64,000 nt of DNA from Pseudomonas sp. 31-12. GTDB lineage: Bacteria > Pseudomonadota > Gammaproteobacteria > Pseudomonadales > Pseudomonadaceae. The notes beneath the pieces are model-generated. The model saw only the letters and a program-made list of their open reading frames with translations. It made no database searches and was not told the origin of the DNA. The stretch spans positions 2,604,001 through 2,668,000 of the forward strand of contig NZ_CP029482.1 of NCBI RefSeq assembly GCF_003151075.1. Reading direction: 5' to 3'. The translations under genes were made by a program, and so were the position numbers. Below, piece after piece: positions 28,430 through 44,197 of the stretch (position 1 is the stretch's first letter; every line of letters begins with the position of its first letter).

Positions 28430-29591
28430 CAGCGAACCCCAGGCTCCCTTGCTTGATCAGTTCGCACAGCAGGCCGCGACCGTCTTCGTCGCTCAGCCAT
28501 TCGCCCAGGTTGTCGCTGTGCAGGGCGTCGGCAGCGCAGATCATTTTCAGCAGCTCGCGCAGCTTGCCTGGCAGATAACGGCTCTGGCCGCTGGCGAACA
28601 GCAGCAGGTCGTCATCGACTTCGGACCAGGCCAGGCGCGCGCTCGGGTTGCGGATCAACACAGCGCCTTGTTCGAGGCTGGCGAGGAAGTCTTCTTCTTC
28701 GATTTCTTCCGGGCCGGCAACCAGTTCCGGGTAGCGCGGCTCGGTCATGTACTGGCCGAACCAGGTCAGCAGCAGGCGCTCGTCGCTCATGTGCTCGGCC
28801 AGCAAGGCTTTCAGGCGATCAAGGGCGTCGTGCTGGATCTGATGCGGATCGACAGCAGGCACTGCGTCGGCGTCGGTGTAACGCTCTTCGTCGGTCAGGA
28901 ACTGGCTGAGGAAGTCGGTGAAGTGTGTTAGCACTTCCGAGGCGCTTGGGGCGCGGAAGCCGACCGAGTAGGTCAGGCAGTCATCGACGGCCACGCCGCA
29001 ATGGGCCAGGCGCGGCGGCAGGTAGAGCATGTCGCCCGGTTCCAGGATCCACTCATCGGTGGCTTCGAAATCAGCGAGGATGCGCAAGTCCGCGTGTTGC
29101 AGCAACTTGCTCTCGGAATCGCACATCTGGCCGATTTTCCAGTTGCGCTTACCGTGCCCCTGCAGCAGGAACACATCATAGTTATCGAAGTGCGGACCGA
29201 CGCTGCCACCCGGGGCGGCAAAGCTGATCATCACGTCGTCGACGCGCCAGCTCGGCAAGAAGCGGAAGTTCTCCAGCAGCTCAGCGACTTCCGGTACGAA
29301 TTGGTCAACCGCTTGAACCAGCAGGGTCCAGTCGCGTTCCGGCAGTTTGCTGAATTCATCTTCGGCGAAGGGGCCGCGGCGCAATTCCCAAGGACGCTCG
29401 CCGTTCTCGATCACCAGGCGCGACTCGACTTCTTCTTCCAGCGCCAGGCCGGCCAGTTCGTCGGCGTCGATCGGGCTTTCGAATTCAGGAATCGCCTGAC
29501 GGATCAGCAGGGGTTTTTTCTGCCAGTAGTCGCGCAGGAATTCGCGCGCCGTGATGCCGCCCAGAAGTTGAAGAGGAATGTCAGGATTCAT
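28422..29591 (-). CDS. roxA: Ribosomal protein uL16 arginine 3-hydroxylase (JmjC-type cupin)
   Basis: 389 residues, Fe(II)/2-oxoglutarate-dependent oxygenase of the YcfD/RoxA family, which hydroxylates an arginine of ribosomal protein L16. The iron ligands are visible in GPHFDNYDVF (HxD) and LPPRLAHCGVA (distal His). After the cupin a helical region and a winged-helix-like C-terminus follow, as in the family. Start at MNPDIPLQLLGG. In some species it is associated with purB, as here. Confidence 0.9.
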   Translation of the reverse strand: MNPDIPLQLLGGITAREFLRDYWQKKPLLIRQAIPEFESPIDADELAGLALEEEVESRLVIENGERPWELRRGPFAEDEFSKLPERDWTLLVQAVDQFVPEVAELLENFRFLPSWRVDDVMISFAAPGGSVGPHFDNYDVFLLQGHGKRNWKIGQMCDSESKLLQHADLRILADFEATDEWILEPGDMLYLPPRLAHCGVAVDDCLTYSVGFRAPSASEVLTHFTDFLSQFLTDEERYTDADAVPAVDPHQIQHDALDRLKALLAEHMSDERLLLTWFGQYMTEPRYPELVAGPEEIEEEDFLASLEQGAVLIRNPSARLAWSEVDDDLLLFASGQSRYLPGKLRELLKMICAADALHSDNLGEWLSDEDGRGLLCELIKQGSLGFADE

Positions 29592-29634
29592 GTGTAACCT
29601 ATTGAAAAAATGCACTTTTCAGACGGGAATAAAA

Positions 29635-29655
29635 ACGCCCGGCGCTGCCGGGCGT
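29635..29655 (-). terminator. Intrinsic terminator of the purB operon
   Basis: Stem ACGCCCGGC / GCCGGGCGT with a 3-base loop and a T run on the minus strand, 22 bases after purB. Confidence 0.8.
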
Positions 29656-29677
29656 CTCAAACGGGTAAAGCGGTCGA

Positions 29678-31135
<1,458 letters not shown>

Positions 31136-31174
31136 TTACGCGTTACAGATCTAAAGCGGTATTGCGGGCGCGGT

Positions 31175-31798
31175 TCAGCTGCTGCGCATCAGCGGGTAAA
31201 GCTCTTTGAGCAACTTGCGGCGGCTGATCACCAACTGCCAGCGATGACCGCCCAACTGCCGCCACAGACGCGCGGAACGAATCCCGGCCAGCAACAGGGC
31301 GCGGATCTTCGAGGCGTTGCTCGGTTGCTGCAGGTTGCGCATGTCGCCGTGGACCTGAATTCGTTGGCGCAAGGTGCTCAGGGTGTCCTGGTACAGCGCG
31401 CCGCAAGCAGCAATCACGTTTTCATGCGCCGGGCCGAAGTGCTCGACCTGGGATTGAATCTGCGGCAGACGCTTGCCGATCACATCAAGCATGTCATCGC
31501 GCTTGGCCAGTTGACGTTCAAGGCCCAGCATGGCCAGGGCGTAGCGCAGCGGTTCGCGCTGCAGGGTGCTCGGGTCGCGCTCCAGGGCGCCGATCAATGC
31601 GCGATAGCCTTCGCGCAGATTGATGTCGTCGCCGCCGTACACTTCCAGGGTGTCCTTGGGGTCGCGGATCAGCAGACTGCCGAGCATGCAGGTCAGGCCG
31701 GCTTCGGTGGTCTGGCCGGTCTTGGCAATCTTGTCGACGAGGACCGCGGCGAGAAACACGCCGCCCAGCGCCGTCAGTTGCTCCTGAGTGGGGTTCAT
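31175..31798 (-). CDS. hflD: High frequency lysogenization protein HflD
   Basis: 207-residue, mostly helical, membrane-associated protein of the HflD family, always found between mnmA and purB in gammaproteobacteria. In E. coli it binds phage lambda CII; its normal role is unclear. [17 protein letters not shown] and [21 protein letters not shown] are conserved. The ATG overlaps the mnmA stop by 4 bases. Confidence 0.93.
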   Translation of the reverse strand: MNPTQEQLTALGGVFLAAVLVDKIAKTGQTTEAGLTCMLGSLLIRDPKDTLEVYGGDDINLREGYRALIGALERDPSTLQREPLRYALAMLGLERQLAKRDDMLDVIGKRLPQIQSQVEHFGPAHENVIAACGALYQDTLSTLRQRIQVHGDMRNLQQPSNASKIRALLLAGIRSARLWRQLGGHRWQLVISRRKLLKELYPLMRSS

Positions 31799-32919
31799 GC
31801 CTTGCTGCTCCATGGCTCTGCGACTTCAATCACGCCGCCGCCCAGGCAGATTTCACCGTCATAGAACACCACCGACTGGCCCGGGGTGACCGCGCGTTGC
31901 GGGTCATCGAATGTGGCGCGGTAGCCGGTGGCGGTTTTTTCCAGCGTGCACGGTTGATCGCTTTGGCGATAACGAACCTTGGCGGTCAGCTTGCGCGGCT
32001 CGGTCAGATCGATCGGGTTGACCCAATAGATGTCCGAGGCGAGCAGGGCGCGGGAGAACAGGTAAGGGTGGTCGTTGCCCTGGCCGACGATCAGCTCGTT
32101 GTTTTCCAGGTCCTTGATCAGCACGTACCACGGCTCGTCGCCGGCGTCTTTCAAGCCGCCGATGCCCAGGCCCTGACGCTGGCCGATAGTGTGGTACATC
32201 AAGCCGTGGTGACGGCCGATGACTTCACCTTCGGTGGTCTTGATCTCGCCCGGTTGTGCCGGCAGGTATTGCTTGAGGAAGTCGCTGAAGCGGCGTTCGC
32301 CGATAAAGCAGATCCCGGTGGAGTCCTTTTTCTTCGCGGTCGCCAGGTCGTGTTTCTCGGCAATCGCGCGCACTTCGGGTTTTTCCAGTTCGCCGACCGG
32401 GAACAGGGTCTTGGCGATCTGTTCGCCGCCGACAGCGTGCAGGAAATAGCTCTGGTCCTTGTTCGGGTCCAGGCCCTTGAGCAGCTCGGTGCGACCATCG
32501 ATGTCGCGGCGGCGCACGTAGTGGCCGGTGGCGATCAGGTCGGCACCGAGCATCATGGCGTAGTCGAGGAACGCCTTGAACTTGATCTCGCGGTTGCACA
32601 GGATGTCCGGGTTCGGCGTGCGCCCGGCCTTGTATTCGGCCAGGAAATGCTCGAACACGTTGTCCCAGTACTCGGCGGCGAAGTTGGCGGTGTGCAGCTT
32701 GATGCCAATCTTGTCGCACACGGCCTGGGCGTCCGCCAGGTCGTCCATGGCGGTGCAGTATTCCGTTCCATCGTCTTCTTCCCAGTTCTTCATGAACAGG
32801 CCTTCCACCTCATAACCCTGCTCGATCAGCAGGAGAGCGGAAACGGAAGAGTCCACGCCGCCGGACATGCCGACAATGACGCGCTTCTTTTGTGTGTCAG
32901 AAGGGGCTGGATCACGCAT
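31795..32919 (-). CDS. mnmA: tRNA-specific 2-thiouridylase
   Basis: 374 residues. It thiolates U34 of tRNAs for Lys, Glu and Gln using sulfur delivered by TusE. The PP-loop [10 protein letters not shown] binds ATP; catalytic cysteines lie in [12 protein letters not shown] and [10 protein letters not shown]. The sulfur relay genes tusDCBE are in this same window at about 54-55 kb. Confidence 0.97.
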   Translation of the reverse strand: MRDPAPSDTQKKRVIVGMSGGVDSSVSALLLIEQGYEVEGLFMKNWEEDDGTEYCTAMDDLADAQAVCDKIGIKLHTANFAAEYWDNVFEHFLAEYKAGRTPNPDILCNREIKFKAFLDYAMMLGADLIATGHYVRRRDIDGRTELLKGLDPNKDQSYFLHAVGGEQIAKTLFPVGELEKPEVRAIAEKHDLATAKKKDSTGICFIGERRFSDFLKQYLPAQPGEIKTTEGEVIGRHHGLMYHTIGQRQGLGIGGLKDAGDEPWYVLIKDLENNELIVGQGNDHPYLFSRALLASDIYWVNPIDLTEPRKLTAKVRYRQSDQPCTLEKTATGYRATFDDPQRAVTPGQSVVFYDGEICLGGGVIEVAEPWSSKA

Positions 32920-32978
32920 AGGGATTCAATGAGTGTCTTTAAAAAGGACGCGATTCTAACAGGCCGAAGCCCGCAAGG

Positions 32979-33425
32979 CTAAAGAGAAGGGCGGATCAGT
33001 TCGAGACCGAAGTGAAAGCCTCCCAGATAATCATCGATACAGCGGATGATCAGCTCACTGCGCCAGTTTGCGCGCTGTGCCAGCAATTCGTCACGCGTCA
33101 GCCATTTTGCGCCGATGATGCCGTCATCCATTTGATAGTCGGGGTGATGTTTGAGCGGTTTCGCGGTGAAACAGACCCGTTGGTAGGTCACGCCGTTGCT
33201 CGGGGCGGTATAGAGATAAATGCCCACCACGCCTGTCGGTTCGACGTCCCAGCCGGTTTCTTCCAGGGTTTCGCGCACGGCGGCTTCGATCAGGGTTTCG
33301 TCCGGGTCGAGGTGGCCGGCGGGTTGATTGAGCACCGTTCGTCCGTGCTTGGATTCTTCGACCATCAGGAAGCGGCCGTTGTCTTCGACGATGGTGGCGA
33401 CGGTGATGTGGGGTTTCCAGTCCAT
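32979..33425 (-). CDS. nudJ: NUDIX phosphatase NudJ
   Basis: 148 residues with a complete Nudix box GHLDPDETLIEAAVRETLEETGW (the core REtlEE binds Mg). The family NudJ/YmfB hydrolyses thiamine pyrophosphates and nucleoside tri/diphosphates. It stands directly upstream of mnmA, as in many gammaproteobacteria. Confidence 0.9.
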   Translation of the reverse strand: MDWKPHITVATIVEDNGRFLMVEESKHGRTVLNQPAGHLDPDETLIEAAVRETLEETGWDVEPTGVVGIYLYTAPSNGVTYQRVCFTAKPLKHHPDYQMDDGIIGAKWLTRDELLAQRANWRSELIIRCIDDYLGGFHFGLELIRPSL

Positions 33426-33459
33426 GAGGCATCCTCATATTCGAATAGTGAAACACGGA

Positions 33460-33556
33460 CCCTGTGGGAGCGGGCTTGCTCGGGAAAGCGGTGGGTCAGT
33501 CAATGGAAATGTTGAATGTTAAACCGTATTCGCGAGCAAGCCCGCTCCCACATGGG
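33460..33556. repeat. Inverted REP pair
   Basis: CCTGTGGGAGCGGGCTTGCT and AGCAAGCCCGCTCCCACA flank about 55 bases between nudJ and idh. Confidence 0.85.
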
Positions 33557-33580
33557 TTCTGTGGTGAGGTCAGAAACAGA

Positions 33581-33605
33581 AACCCCGGCACTAGGCCGGG
33601 GCTTC
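33581..33605 (-). terminator. Intrinsic terminator of idh
   Basis: Stem CCCCGGC / GCCGGGG with flanking AA/TT, 18 bases after the idh stop. Confidence 0.8.
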
Positions 33606-33622
33606 TTTGCATCCTTGCAACC

Positions 33623-36357
<2,735 letters not shown>

Positions 36358-37614
36358 ATGGGATACAAGAAGATTCAGGTTCCAGCAGTCGGCGACAAAA
36401 TCACCGTCAACGCGGACCATTCTCTCAATGTTCCTAACAACCCGATCATCCCCTTCATCGAAGGCGATGGTATCGGCGTTGATATCAGCCCGGTCATGAT
36501 CAAGGTTGTCGATGCTGCTGTTAAGAAGGCTTACGGCGGCGAGCGCAAAATTTCCTGGATGGAAGTCTACGCCGGGGAGAAAGCGACTCAGGTTTACGAT
36601 CAGGACACCTGGCTACCTCAGGAAACCCTGGACGCAGTTAAAGATTACGTGGTTTCCATCAAGGGCCCTCTGACCACCCCGGTCGGTGGCGGCATCCGTT
36701 CCCTGAACGTGGCCCTGCGTCAACAACTCGACCTGTATGTCTGCCTGCGCCCGGTGCGCTGGTTCGAAGGCGTGCCTAGCCCGGTCAAGAAGCCAGGCGA
36801 CGTCGACATGACGATCTTCCGTGAGAACTCGGAAGACATCTACGCCGGTATCGAGTGGAAGGCAGGTTCGCCGGAAGCGACCAAGGTCATCAAGTTCCTT
36901 AAAGATGAAATGGGCGTCACCAAGATCCGTTTCGACGAAAACTGCGGTATCGGCATCAAGCCGGTTTCGCTGCAAGGCACCAAGCGTCTGGCGCGAAAAG
37001 CGCTGCAGTATGTAGTCGACAACGACCGCGACTCGCTGACCATCGTGCACAAAGGCAACATCATGAAGTTCACCGAAGGTGCCTTCAAGGAATGGGCCTA
37101 CGAAGTGGCCGCTGAAGAATTCGGCGCGACCCTGCTCGACGGCGGTCCGTGGATGCAGTTCAAAAACCCGAAAACCGGCAAGAACGTTATCGTCAAGGAT
37201 GCCATCGCCGACGCCATGCTCCAGCAGATCCTGCTGCGCCCGGCCGAATACGATGTGATCGCGACCCTGAACCTGAACGGCGACTATCTCTCTGACGCCC
37301 TGGCGGCGGAAGTGGGTGGTATCGGTATCGCACCGGGTGCCAACCTGTCCGACACCATTGCCATGTTCGAAGCGACCCACGGTACTGCGCCGAAGTACGC
37401 CGGCAAGGACCAGGTCAACCCGGGCTCGCTGATCCTGTCCGCGGAGATGATGCTGCGCCACATGGGCTGGACCGAAGCGGCTGATCTGATCATCAAGGGC
37501 ACCAACGGCGCGATTTCCGCCAAGACCGTGACCTATGACTTCGAACGTCTGATGGAGGGCGCGAAACTGCTGTCTTCTTCGGCGTTTGGTGATGCGCTCA
37601 TCTCGCATATGTAA
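36358..37614 (+). CDS. icd: NADP-dependent isocitrate dehydrogenase, dimeric type
   Basis: 418 residues, close to E. coli Icd (416). The phosphorylatable serine loop [26 protein letters not shown] is intact, so control by the AceK kinase/phosphatase is possible. NADP-site residues lie in the segment [23 protein letters not shown] precedes the ATG by 6 bases. A terminator follows. Confidence 0.97.
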   Translation: MGYKKIQVPAVGDKITVNADHSLNVPNNPIIPFIEGDGIGVDISPVMIKVVDAAVKKAYGGERKISWMEVYAGEKATQVYDQDTWLPQETLDAVKDYVVSIKGPLTTPVGGGIRSLNVALRQQLDLYVCLRPVRWFEGVPSPVKKPGDVDMTIFRENSEDIYAGIEWKAGSPEATKVIKFLKDEMGVTKIRFDENCGIGIKPVSLQGTKRLARKALQYVVDNDRDSLTIVHKGNIMKFTEGAFKEWAYEVAAEEFGATLLDGGPWMQFKNPKTGKNVIVKDAIADAMLQQILLRPAEYDVIATLNLNGDYLSDALAAEVGGIGIAPGANLSDTIAMFEATHGTAPKYAGKDQVNPGSLILSAEMMLRHMGWTEAADLIIKGTNGAISAKTVTYDFERLMEGAKLLSSSAFGDALISHM

Positions 37615-37627
37615 GCGAATCGGCATA

Positions 37628-37656
37628 AAAAAACCGCCCTCGGGCGGTTTTTTTTT
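37628..37656 (+). terminator. Intrinsic terminator of icd
   Basis: AACCGCCC-TC-GGGCGGTT followed by a long T run; also usable by cspD from the other strand. Confidence 0.9.
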
Positions 37657-37675
37657 GACTGGATGACGGGGAGCT

Positions 37676-37957
37676 TCAGCTCGACACTTTCTCCTGCTGG
37701 ATGGCAGGGGCAGCCTTTTCATTCTCGACAGGGGCGGTTGTAATGTTTACCGCGTGCAGCCCTTTGGGGCCCTGGATGATCTCGAAACTTACGATTTGCC
37801 CGGCCTTCAGTGTCCTGTACCCGTTCATATCGATGGCCGAGTAGTGGGCAAAGAAATCAATAAGACCACCGTCCTCGTCACGACCTTCTCTGGCATCGGT
37901 GTTAATGAAACCGAACCCCTTGGCATTGTTGAACCATTTCACCTTACCGACTGACAT
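37676..37957 (-). CDS. cspD: Cold-shock domain protein CspD
   Basis: 93 residues: a cold-shock domain with RNP1-like KGFGFI and RNP2-like FFAHYSAI motifs, then a short alanine-rich tail. Its place beside clpSA fits CspD, an inhibitor of DNA replication in E. coli. It carries a small acidic insertion (REGRDEDGGLID) before RNP2. The ATG at MSVGKVKWF is 9 bases from GAGG; two earlier in-frame ATGs are too close to it. Confidence 0.88.
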   Translation of the reverse strand: MSVGKVKWFNNAKGFGFINTDAREGRDEDGGLIDFFAHYSAIDMNGYRTLKAGQIVSFEIIQGPKGLHAVNITTAPVENEKAAPAIQQEKVSS

Positions 37958-38181
37958 ACCCATATCCCTCTGCAACAGACTCCATCACTGGAGTATCATC
38001 CAGTACATCCGCAGTCAGATCTTTAAATAAGATTGACTCCGCGGACCTTTTTTACCCACTGTGGGCTCTATTGGTTGTAACACCGTTTTGCCGATAGTCA
38101 AGGTGACCGGGCGGTCGGAGTTGAAATCGTCCATAGCCGCCCCCACCACTGTATTTGAACAACTGACGAACCTTTCTTTCC

Positions 38182-38565
38182 ATGCATGCAATCAGCCAGA
38201 TTCGACTAACATTCAATCAGGATCGCCCGGCTCTCCAAAAAGATCACCCGGAGCCCCACGACGACGATTCCGCAGGCATTGCTGTTCAGGAGGCAAAGCC
38301 TGCTTTACAGGCGCCGCCGATGTACAAGGTGGTTTTGTTCAACGATGACTACACACCGATGGATTTCGTCGTCGAAGTGCTCGAGGTGTTTTTTAACCTG
38401 AATCGGGAGCTGGCGACCAAGGTCATGCTGGCCGTCCACACAGAAGGACGGGCAGTATGTGGAGTGTTTACCCGCGACATCGCCGAGACTAAGGCCATGC
38501 AGGTCAACCAGTACGCCAGGGAAAGCCAGCATCCGCTACTCTGTGAAATCGAGAAGGACGGTTAA
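38182..38565 (+). CDS. clpS: ATP-dependent Clp protease adaptor ClpS
   Basis: 127 residues. It delivers N-end-rule substrates to ClpAP. The core [20 protein letters not shown] contains the residues that bind the N-terminal amino acid. The N-terminal 45 residues are a variable extension needed for ClpA handover. No good ribosome-binding site precedes the ATG. clpA follows after 30 bases. The Aat and Ate/Bpt transferases that create such N-termini are encoded 3-4 kb away. Confidence 0.96.
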   Translation: MHAISQIRLTFNQDRPALQKDHPEPHDDDSAGIAVQEAKPALQAPPMYKVVLFNDDYTPMDFVVEVLEVFFNLNRELATKVMLAVHTEGRAVCGVFTRDIAETKAMQVNQYARESQHPLLCEIEKDG

Positions 38566-38595
38566 TCGCCGACCACTTGGGTATGAGGTGAAGCT

Positions 38596-40866
38596 ATGTT
38601 AAACCGCGAGCTCGAAGTCACCCTCAATCTTGCCTTCAAGGAGGCTAGATCGAAGCGTCATGAATTCATGACCGTCGAACACCTCCTGCTGGCCCTATTG
38701 GACAATGAGGCTGCCGCCACCGTTTTGCGTGCCTGCGGCGCAAACCTCGACAAACTCAAGCACGATCTGCAGGAGTTCATCGACTCCACCACGCCATTGA
38801 TCCCTGTCCATGACGAGGATCGCGAAACCCAGCCAACCCTGGGCTTCCAGCGTGTACTGCAACGTGCTGTTTTCCACGTACAGAGCTCGGGCAAGCGCGA
38901 AGTGACTGGCGCTAACGTGCTGGTCGCCATCTTCAGTGAGCAAGAGAGTCAGGCAGTGTTCCTGCTGAAACAGCAGAGCGTTGCGCGCATTGATGTCGTC
39001 AACTACATCGCCCATGGCATTTCCAAAGTGCCTGGGCATGGCGATCACTCTGAAGGTGAGCAAGATATGCAGGACGACGAGGGCGGTGAGTCTTCTTCTT
39101 CAGGCAATCCTCTGGATGCTTATGCCAGCAACCTCAACGAACTCGCGCGCCAGGGTCGTATCGATCCGTTGGTCGGCCGTGAGCTGGAAGTCGAGCGCGT
39201 CGCGCAGATCCTGGCGCGTCGTCGCAAAAACAATCCGCTGCTGGTGGGCGAGGCGGGCGTGGGTAAAACCGCGATTGCCGAAGGCCTGGCCAAACGCATT
39301 GTCGACAACCAGGTGCCGGACTTGCTGGCCAACAGCGTGGTGTATTCCCTCGACTTGGGCGCCTTGCTGGCCGGGACCAAATACCGTGGCGATTTCGAGA
39401 AGCGCTTCAAGGCGCTGCTCAATGAGCTGAAAAAACGTCCGCAGGCGATCCTGTTCATCGACGAAATCCACACCATTATCGGTGCGGGTGCTGCGTCCGG
39501 TGGCGTCATGGATGCCTCGAACCTGCTCAAGCCGCTGCTGTCGTCGGGCGATATTCGTTGCATCGGATCGACCACGTTCCAGGAATTCCGCGGGATCTTC
39601 GAGAAGGACCGTGCCTTGGCCCGGCGCTTCCAGAAGGTCGACGTGTCGGAGCCTTCGGTGGAAGACACCATTGGCATCCTGCGCGGCCTGAAAGGTCGTT
39701 TCGAAGCGCACCACAACATCGAATACAGCGATGAAGCGTTGCGTGCCGCCGCTGAACTGGCGTCGCGCTACATCAATGACCGGCACATGCCGGACAAGGC
39801 CATCGACGTCATCGACGAGGCCGGCGCCTATCAGCGTCTGCAGCCAATCGAGAAACGCGTGAAACGCATCGAAGTTCCTCAGGTCGAGGACATCGTTGCG
39901 AAAATCGCGCGGATTCCACCTAAGCACGTCACCAGCTCCGACAAAGAGCTGCTGCGTAACCTTGAGCGTGACCTGAAGCTGACCGTATTTGGCCAGGATG
40001 CCGCGATCGACTCGCTGTCGACCGCGATCAAACTGTCCCGTGCCGGCCTCAAGTCGCCTGACAAGCCTGTCGGTTCGTTCCTGTTCGCCGGTCCTACCGG
40101 TGTCGGTAAAACCGAAGCGGCACGTCAGCTGGCCAAGGCGTTGGGCATCGAGCTGGTTCGTTTCGACATGTCCGAGTACATGGAGCGCCACACCGTATCG
40201 CGTCTGATCGGTGCGCCTCCAGGCTACGTCGGGTTCGATCAGGGCGGTCTGCTGACCGAAGCCATCACCAAGCAGCCTCACTGCGTGCTGTTGCTCGATG
40301 AGATCGAGAAGGCGCATCCGGAAGTCTTCAACCTGCTGCTGCAGGTCATGGACCACGGTACGCTGACCGATAACAACGGGCGCAAGGCGGATTTCCGTAA
40401 CGTGATCGTTATCATGACGACCAACGCCGGTGCCGAAACAGCTGCTCGCGCTTCGATCGGTTTCACCCATCAGGACCACTCGTCTGATGCGATGGAAGTG
40501 ATCAAGAAGAGCTTCACGCCGGAGTTCCGCAACCGTCTGGACACCATTATCCAGTTTGGTCGCCTCAGTCATGAGGTCATCAAAAGCGTGGTGGACAAGT
40601 TCCTTACTGAGCTTCAGGCGCAGCTGGAAGACAAGCGGGTGCAGCTGGAAGTGACCGACGCAGCGCGAAGCTGGCTGGCAGCCGGTGGCTACGACTCGGC
40701 GATGGGTGCTCGACCAATGGCGCGTTTGATCCAGGACAAGATCAAGCGTCCGCTGGCGGAAGAGATCCTCTTCGGCGAACTGGCCGACCATGGCGGCGTG
40801 GTGCACATCGACCTCAAGGACGGCGAGCTGACCTTCGAGTTCGAAACCACGGCTGAAATGGCCTGA
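38596..40866 (+). CDS. clpA: ATP-dependent Clp protease ATP-binding subunit ClpA
   Basis: 756-residue AAA+ unfoldase. It has a Clp N domain (about 1-145), an acidic linker (EGEQDMQDDEGGE), D1 with Walker A GEAGVGKT and Walker B ILFIDEIH, and D2 with Walker A GPTGVGKT and Walker B VLLLDEIEKAHP. Near the C-terminus RNRLDTIIQFGRL is sensor-type. It works with ClpP (not in this window) and ClpS. Confidence 0.97.
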   Translation: MLNRELEVTLNLAFKEARSKRHEFMTVEHLLLALLDNEAAATVLRACGANLDKLKHDLQEFIDSTTPLIPVHDEDRETQPTLGFQRVLQRAVFHVQSSGKREVTGANVLVAIFSEQESQAVFLLKQQSVARIDVVNYIAHGISKVPGHGDHSEGEQDMQDDEGGESSSSGNPLDAYASNLNELARQGRIDPLVGRELEVERVAQILARRRKNNPLLVGEAGVGKTAIAEGLAKRIVDNQVPDLLANSVVYSLDLGALLAGTKYRGDFEKRFKALLNELKKRPQAILFIDEIHTIIGAGAASGGVMDASNLLKPLLSSGDIRCIGSTTFQEFRGIFEKDRALARRFQKVDVSEPSVEDTIGILRGLKGRFEAHHNIEYSDEALRAAAELASRYINDRHMPDKAIDVIDEAGAYQRLQPIEKRVKRIEVPQVEDIVAKIARIPPKHVTSSDKELLRNLERDLKLTVFGQDAAIDSLSTAIKLSRAGLKSPDKPVGSFLFAGPTGVGKTEAARQLAKALGIELVRFDMSEYMERHTVSRLIGAPPGYVGFDQGGLLTEAITKQPHCVLLLDEIEKAHPEVFNLLLQVMDHGTLTDNNGRKADFRNVIVIMTTNAGAETAARASIGFTHQDHSSDAMEVIKKSFTPEFRNRLDTIIQFGRLSHEVIKSVVDKFLTELQAQLEDKRVQLEVTDAARSWLAAGGYDSAMGARPMARLIQDKIKRPLAEEILFGELADHGGVVHIDLKDGELTFEFETTAEMA

Positions 40867-40885
40867 CGTTAACCGCAACAAAGCA

Positions 40886-40909
40886 AAAGGCGCCGAGAGG
40901 CGCCTTTTT
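40886..40909 (+). terminator. Intrinsic terminator of clpSA
   Basis: AAAGGCGCC-GAGA-GGCGCCTTTTT, 20 bases after the clpA stop. Confidence 0.85.
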
Positions 40910-40932
40910 GCTGTCTGGGGTTTGTACACCGC

Positions 40933-41030
40933 ACCCTGTGGGAGCGAGCCTGCTCGCGATGAGGCCCGCACATTCAACATCAATGCAAGCTGATCCACCG
41001 CTATCGCGAGCAGGCTCGCTCCCACAGGGG
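40933..41030. repeat. Inverted REP pair
   Basis: ACCCTGTGGGAGCGAGCCTG and CAGGCTCGCTCCCACAGGG in opposite orientation, the GAGCC variant of the family. Confidence 0.85.
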
Positions 41031-41062
41031 GCAGAGTTGATCCATCAAATCGCAGACAAACA

Positions 41063-41090
41063 AAAACGCCCGGCATAAACCGGGCGTTTT
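41063..41090 (-). terminator. Intrinsic terminator of infA
   Basis: AAAACGCCCGG / CCGGGCGTTTT with a 6-base loop, 13 bases after the infA stop. Confidence 0.85.
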
Positions 41091-41102
41091 GTATTGACTT
41101 GA

Positions 41103-41321
41103 TTAGCGAGCGCGGTAAGTGATGCGCCCTTTGCTCAAGTCATAGGGCGTCAGCTCGACGCGCACTTTGTCACCGGTAAGAATACGAATGTAGTTCTTGC
41201 GCATCTTGCCGGAGATATGCGCGGTTACGACGTGCCCATTTTCCAACTCCACACGAAACATGGTGTTGGGCAGGGTGTCGACGACAGTGCCTTCCATTTC
41301 GAAGCTGTCTTCTTTCGACAT
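41103..41321 (-). CDS. infA: Translation initiation factor IF-1
   Basis: 72 residues, the standard length, an OB-fold protein that binds the ribosomal A site during initiation. [20 protein letters not shown] and [16 protein letters not shown] are characteristic. Confidence 0.98.
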
Positions 41322-41421
41322 GCAGTAAAGCCCTCGGTGTCCAATGAATGGCCCGGTGCAACTGCGCCAGGCAAAAGCGGCGTGCATTGTGCCCGAAAAA
41401 TGGGGTTTAAGCCAAGGGGTT

Positions 41422-42129
41422 CTAGTTCAGGATGACCCAGCGCTGATTAATCAGCAGTTCGATAGGCCGATATTGCGTCTTGTAGCTCATCTTTTTGCAG
41501 TTTTTGATCCAGTAGCCGAGGTAGACGGCTTCCAGCCCGAGGCGCTGGGCCTCGGCGATTTGCCAGAGGATCGCGTAGCGACCCAGGCTGCGGCGTTCTT
41601 CATCGGGTTCGTAGAAGGTGTAGACCGCCGATAGACCGTTCGGCAGCAAGTCGGTCACGGCCACCGCCAGCAGTCGGCCTTCGAGACGAAATTCGTAAAA
41701 ACGCGAGAACGGCAGGTCACGTACCAGGAACGTCGAAAACTGGTCGCGACTCGGTGGGTACATGTCGCCATCGGCGTGACGCTGTTCGATGTAGCGCTGA
41801 TAGAGATCGAAATACTCTTCGCTGAATGTCGGCCGGGCCGGGCGCACTTGCAGGTCGGCGTTGCGTTTGAAGATGCGTTTCTGCTGACGGTTGGGTGCAA
41901 ATTGCGCCACAGGGATGCGCGCCGGGACGCACGCATTGCAATTCTGGCAATGAGGCCGGTAGAGATGATCGCCGCTGCGACGAAAACCCATCTCAGACAG
42001 GTCTGCGTAGACATGCACATCCATGGGCTGACTAGGGTCGAGGAACAGCGTCGTGGCCTGCTCCTCGGGCAGATAACTGCAAGAGTGGGGCTGAGTGGCA
42101 TAAAACTTCAAACGCGCCAACTCGGTCAT
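41422..42129 (-). CDS. Aminoacyl-tRNA--protein transferase, Ate/Bpt type
   Basis: 235 residues of the bacterial Ate1-like/Bpt family, which attaches Leu (Bpt) or Arg to N-terminal Asp/Glu of proteins, making them ClpS/ClpAP substrates. The N-terminal region contains PHSCSYL and [13 protein letters not shown] with conserved cysteines. The ATG at [10 protein letters not shown] is 7 bases after GAGG; an upstream TTG is less likely. Transferred residue (Leu expected for bacteria) is inferred. Confidence 0.92.
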
Positions 42130-42186
42130 GATCAACCCTCGGGAATAAGCTTTGGATTAAGTGTAAGCCACGCGCGCAAAAGTCGC

Positions 42187-42867
42187 TCAGCAAACCCAGG
42201 TGGCGCGGCTGGGTTGATCCAGATGCTGCGCGAGGAAGTTGGCGAAATCGCGTCTAGGAATCGCTCGGGCGCCGAGACTGTGCAGATGGTCGGTCGGCAT
42301 CTGGCAGTCGATTAGCACAAAACCTGAATCTTTCAGATGTCGCACCAGAGTGGCAAAGCCATATTTCGAGGCATTATCAGCGCGGCTGAACATCGATTCG
42401 CCGAAGAACAGCTGACCCATCGCCAGGCCATAGAGCCCGCCGACCAGCACGCCATCATCCCAAACCTCCACGGAATGCGCGTAGCCACGCTTGTGCAGTT
42501 CGAGGTAAGCCGTCTGCATCGCGTCAGTGATCCAGGTGCCGTCGGCATACTCCCGGGGTGCGGCGCAGGCGCTGATCACCGAGGCAAAATCCTGATCAAA
42601 GGTCACTTGATAGCGTTGCTGGCGCAGCAATTTATTCAGGCTGCGCGAGACATGCAGTTCGTCGGGAAAAAGAACGGTGCGCGGATCGGGCGACCACCAA
42701 AGGATCGGCTGGCCTTCCGAGAACCATGGAAAGCAGCCGTGGCGATAAGCCTGAATCAGGCGATCGGCGGACAGATCGCCACCCGCGGCCAACAATCCGT
42801 TGGGGTCGCGCATGGCTTTTTCCAGCGGAGGGAAGCTCAGGGTGTTGCGTTGTAACCAAGTCAGCAT
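42187..42867 (-). CDS. aat: Leucyl/phenylalanyl-tRNA--protein transferase
   Basis: 226 residues. It adds Leu or Phe to proteins with N-terminal Lys/Arg, creating N-degrons read by ClpS. Conserved blocks: [46 protein letters not shown] and GESMFS. It is 57 bases upstream of the ate/bpt gene, on the same strand. Confidence 0.96.
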   Translation of the reverse strand: MLTWLQRNTLSFPPLEKAMRDPNGLLAAGGDLSADRLIQAYRHGCFPWFSEGQPILWWSPDPRTVLFPDELHVSRSLNKLLRQQRYQVTFDQDFASVISACAAPREYADGTWITDAMQTAYLELHKRGYAHSVEVWDDGVLVGGLYGLAMGQLFFGESMFSRADNASKYGFATLVRHLKDSGFVLIDCQMPTDHLHSLGARAIPRRDFANFLAQHLDQPSRATWVC

Positions 42868-42931
42868 GGCATCCGGGCTTGCAGAAGGGGAGGGCGGTGG
42901 CGGGCTGGAGGGCCCGCCGTAAAGTGTGCCG

Positions 42932-44197
<1,266 letters not shown>
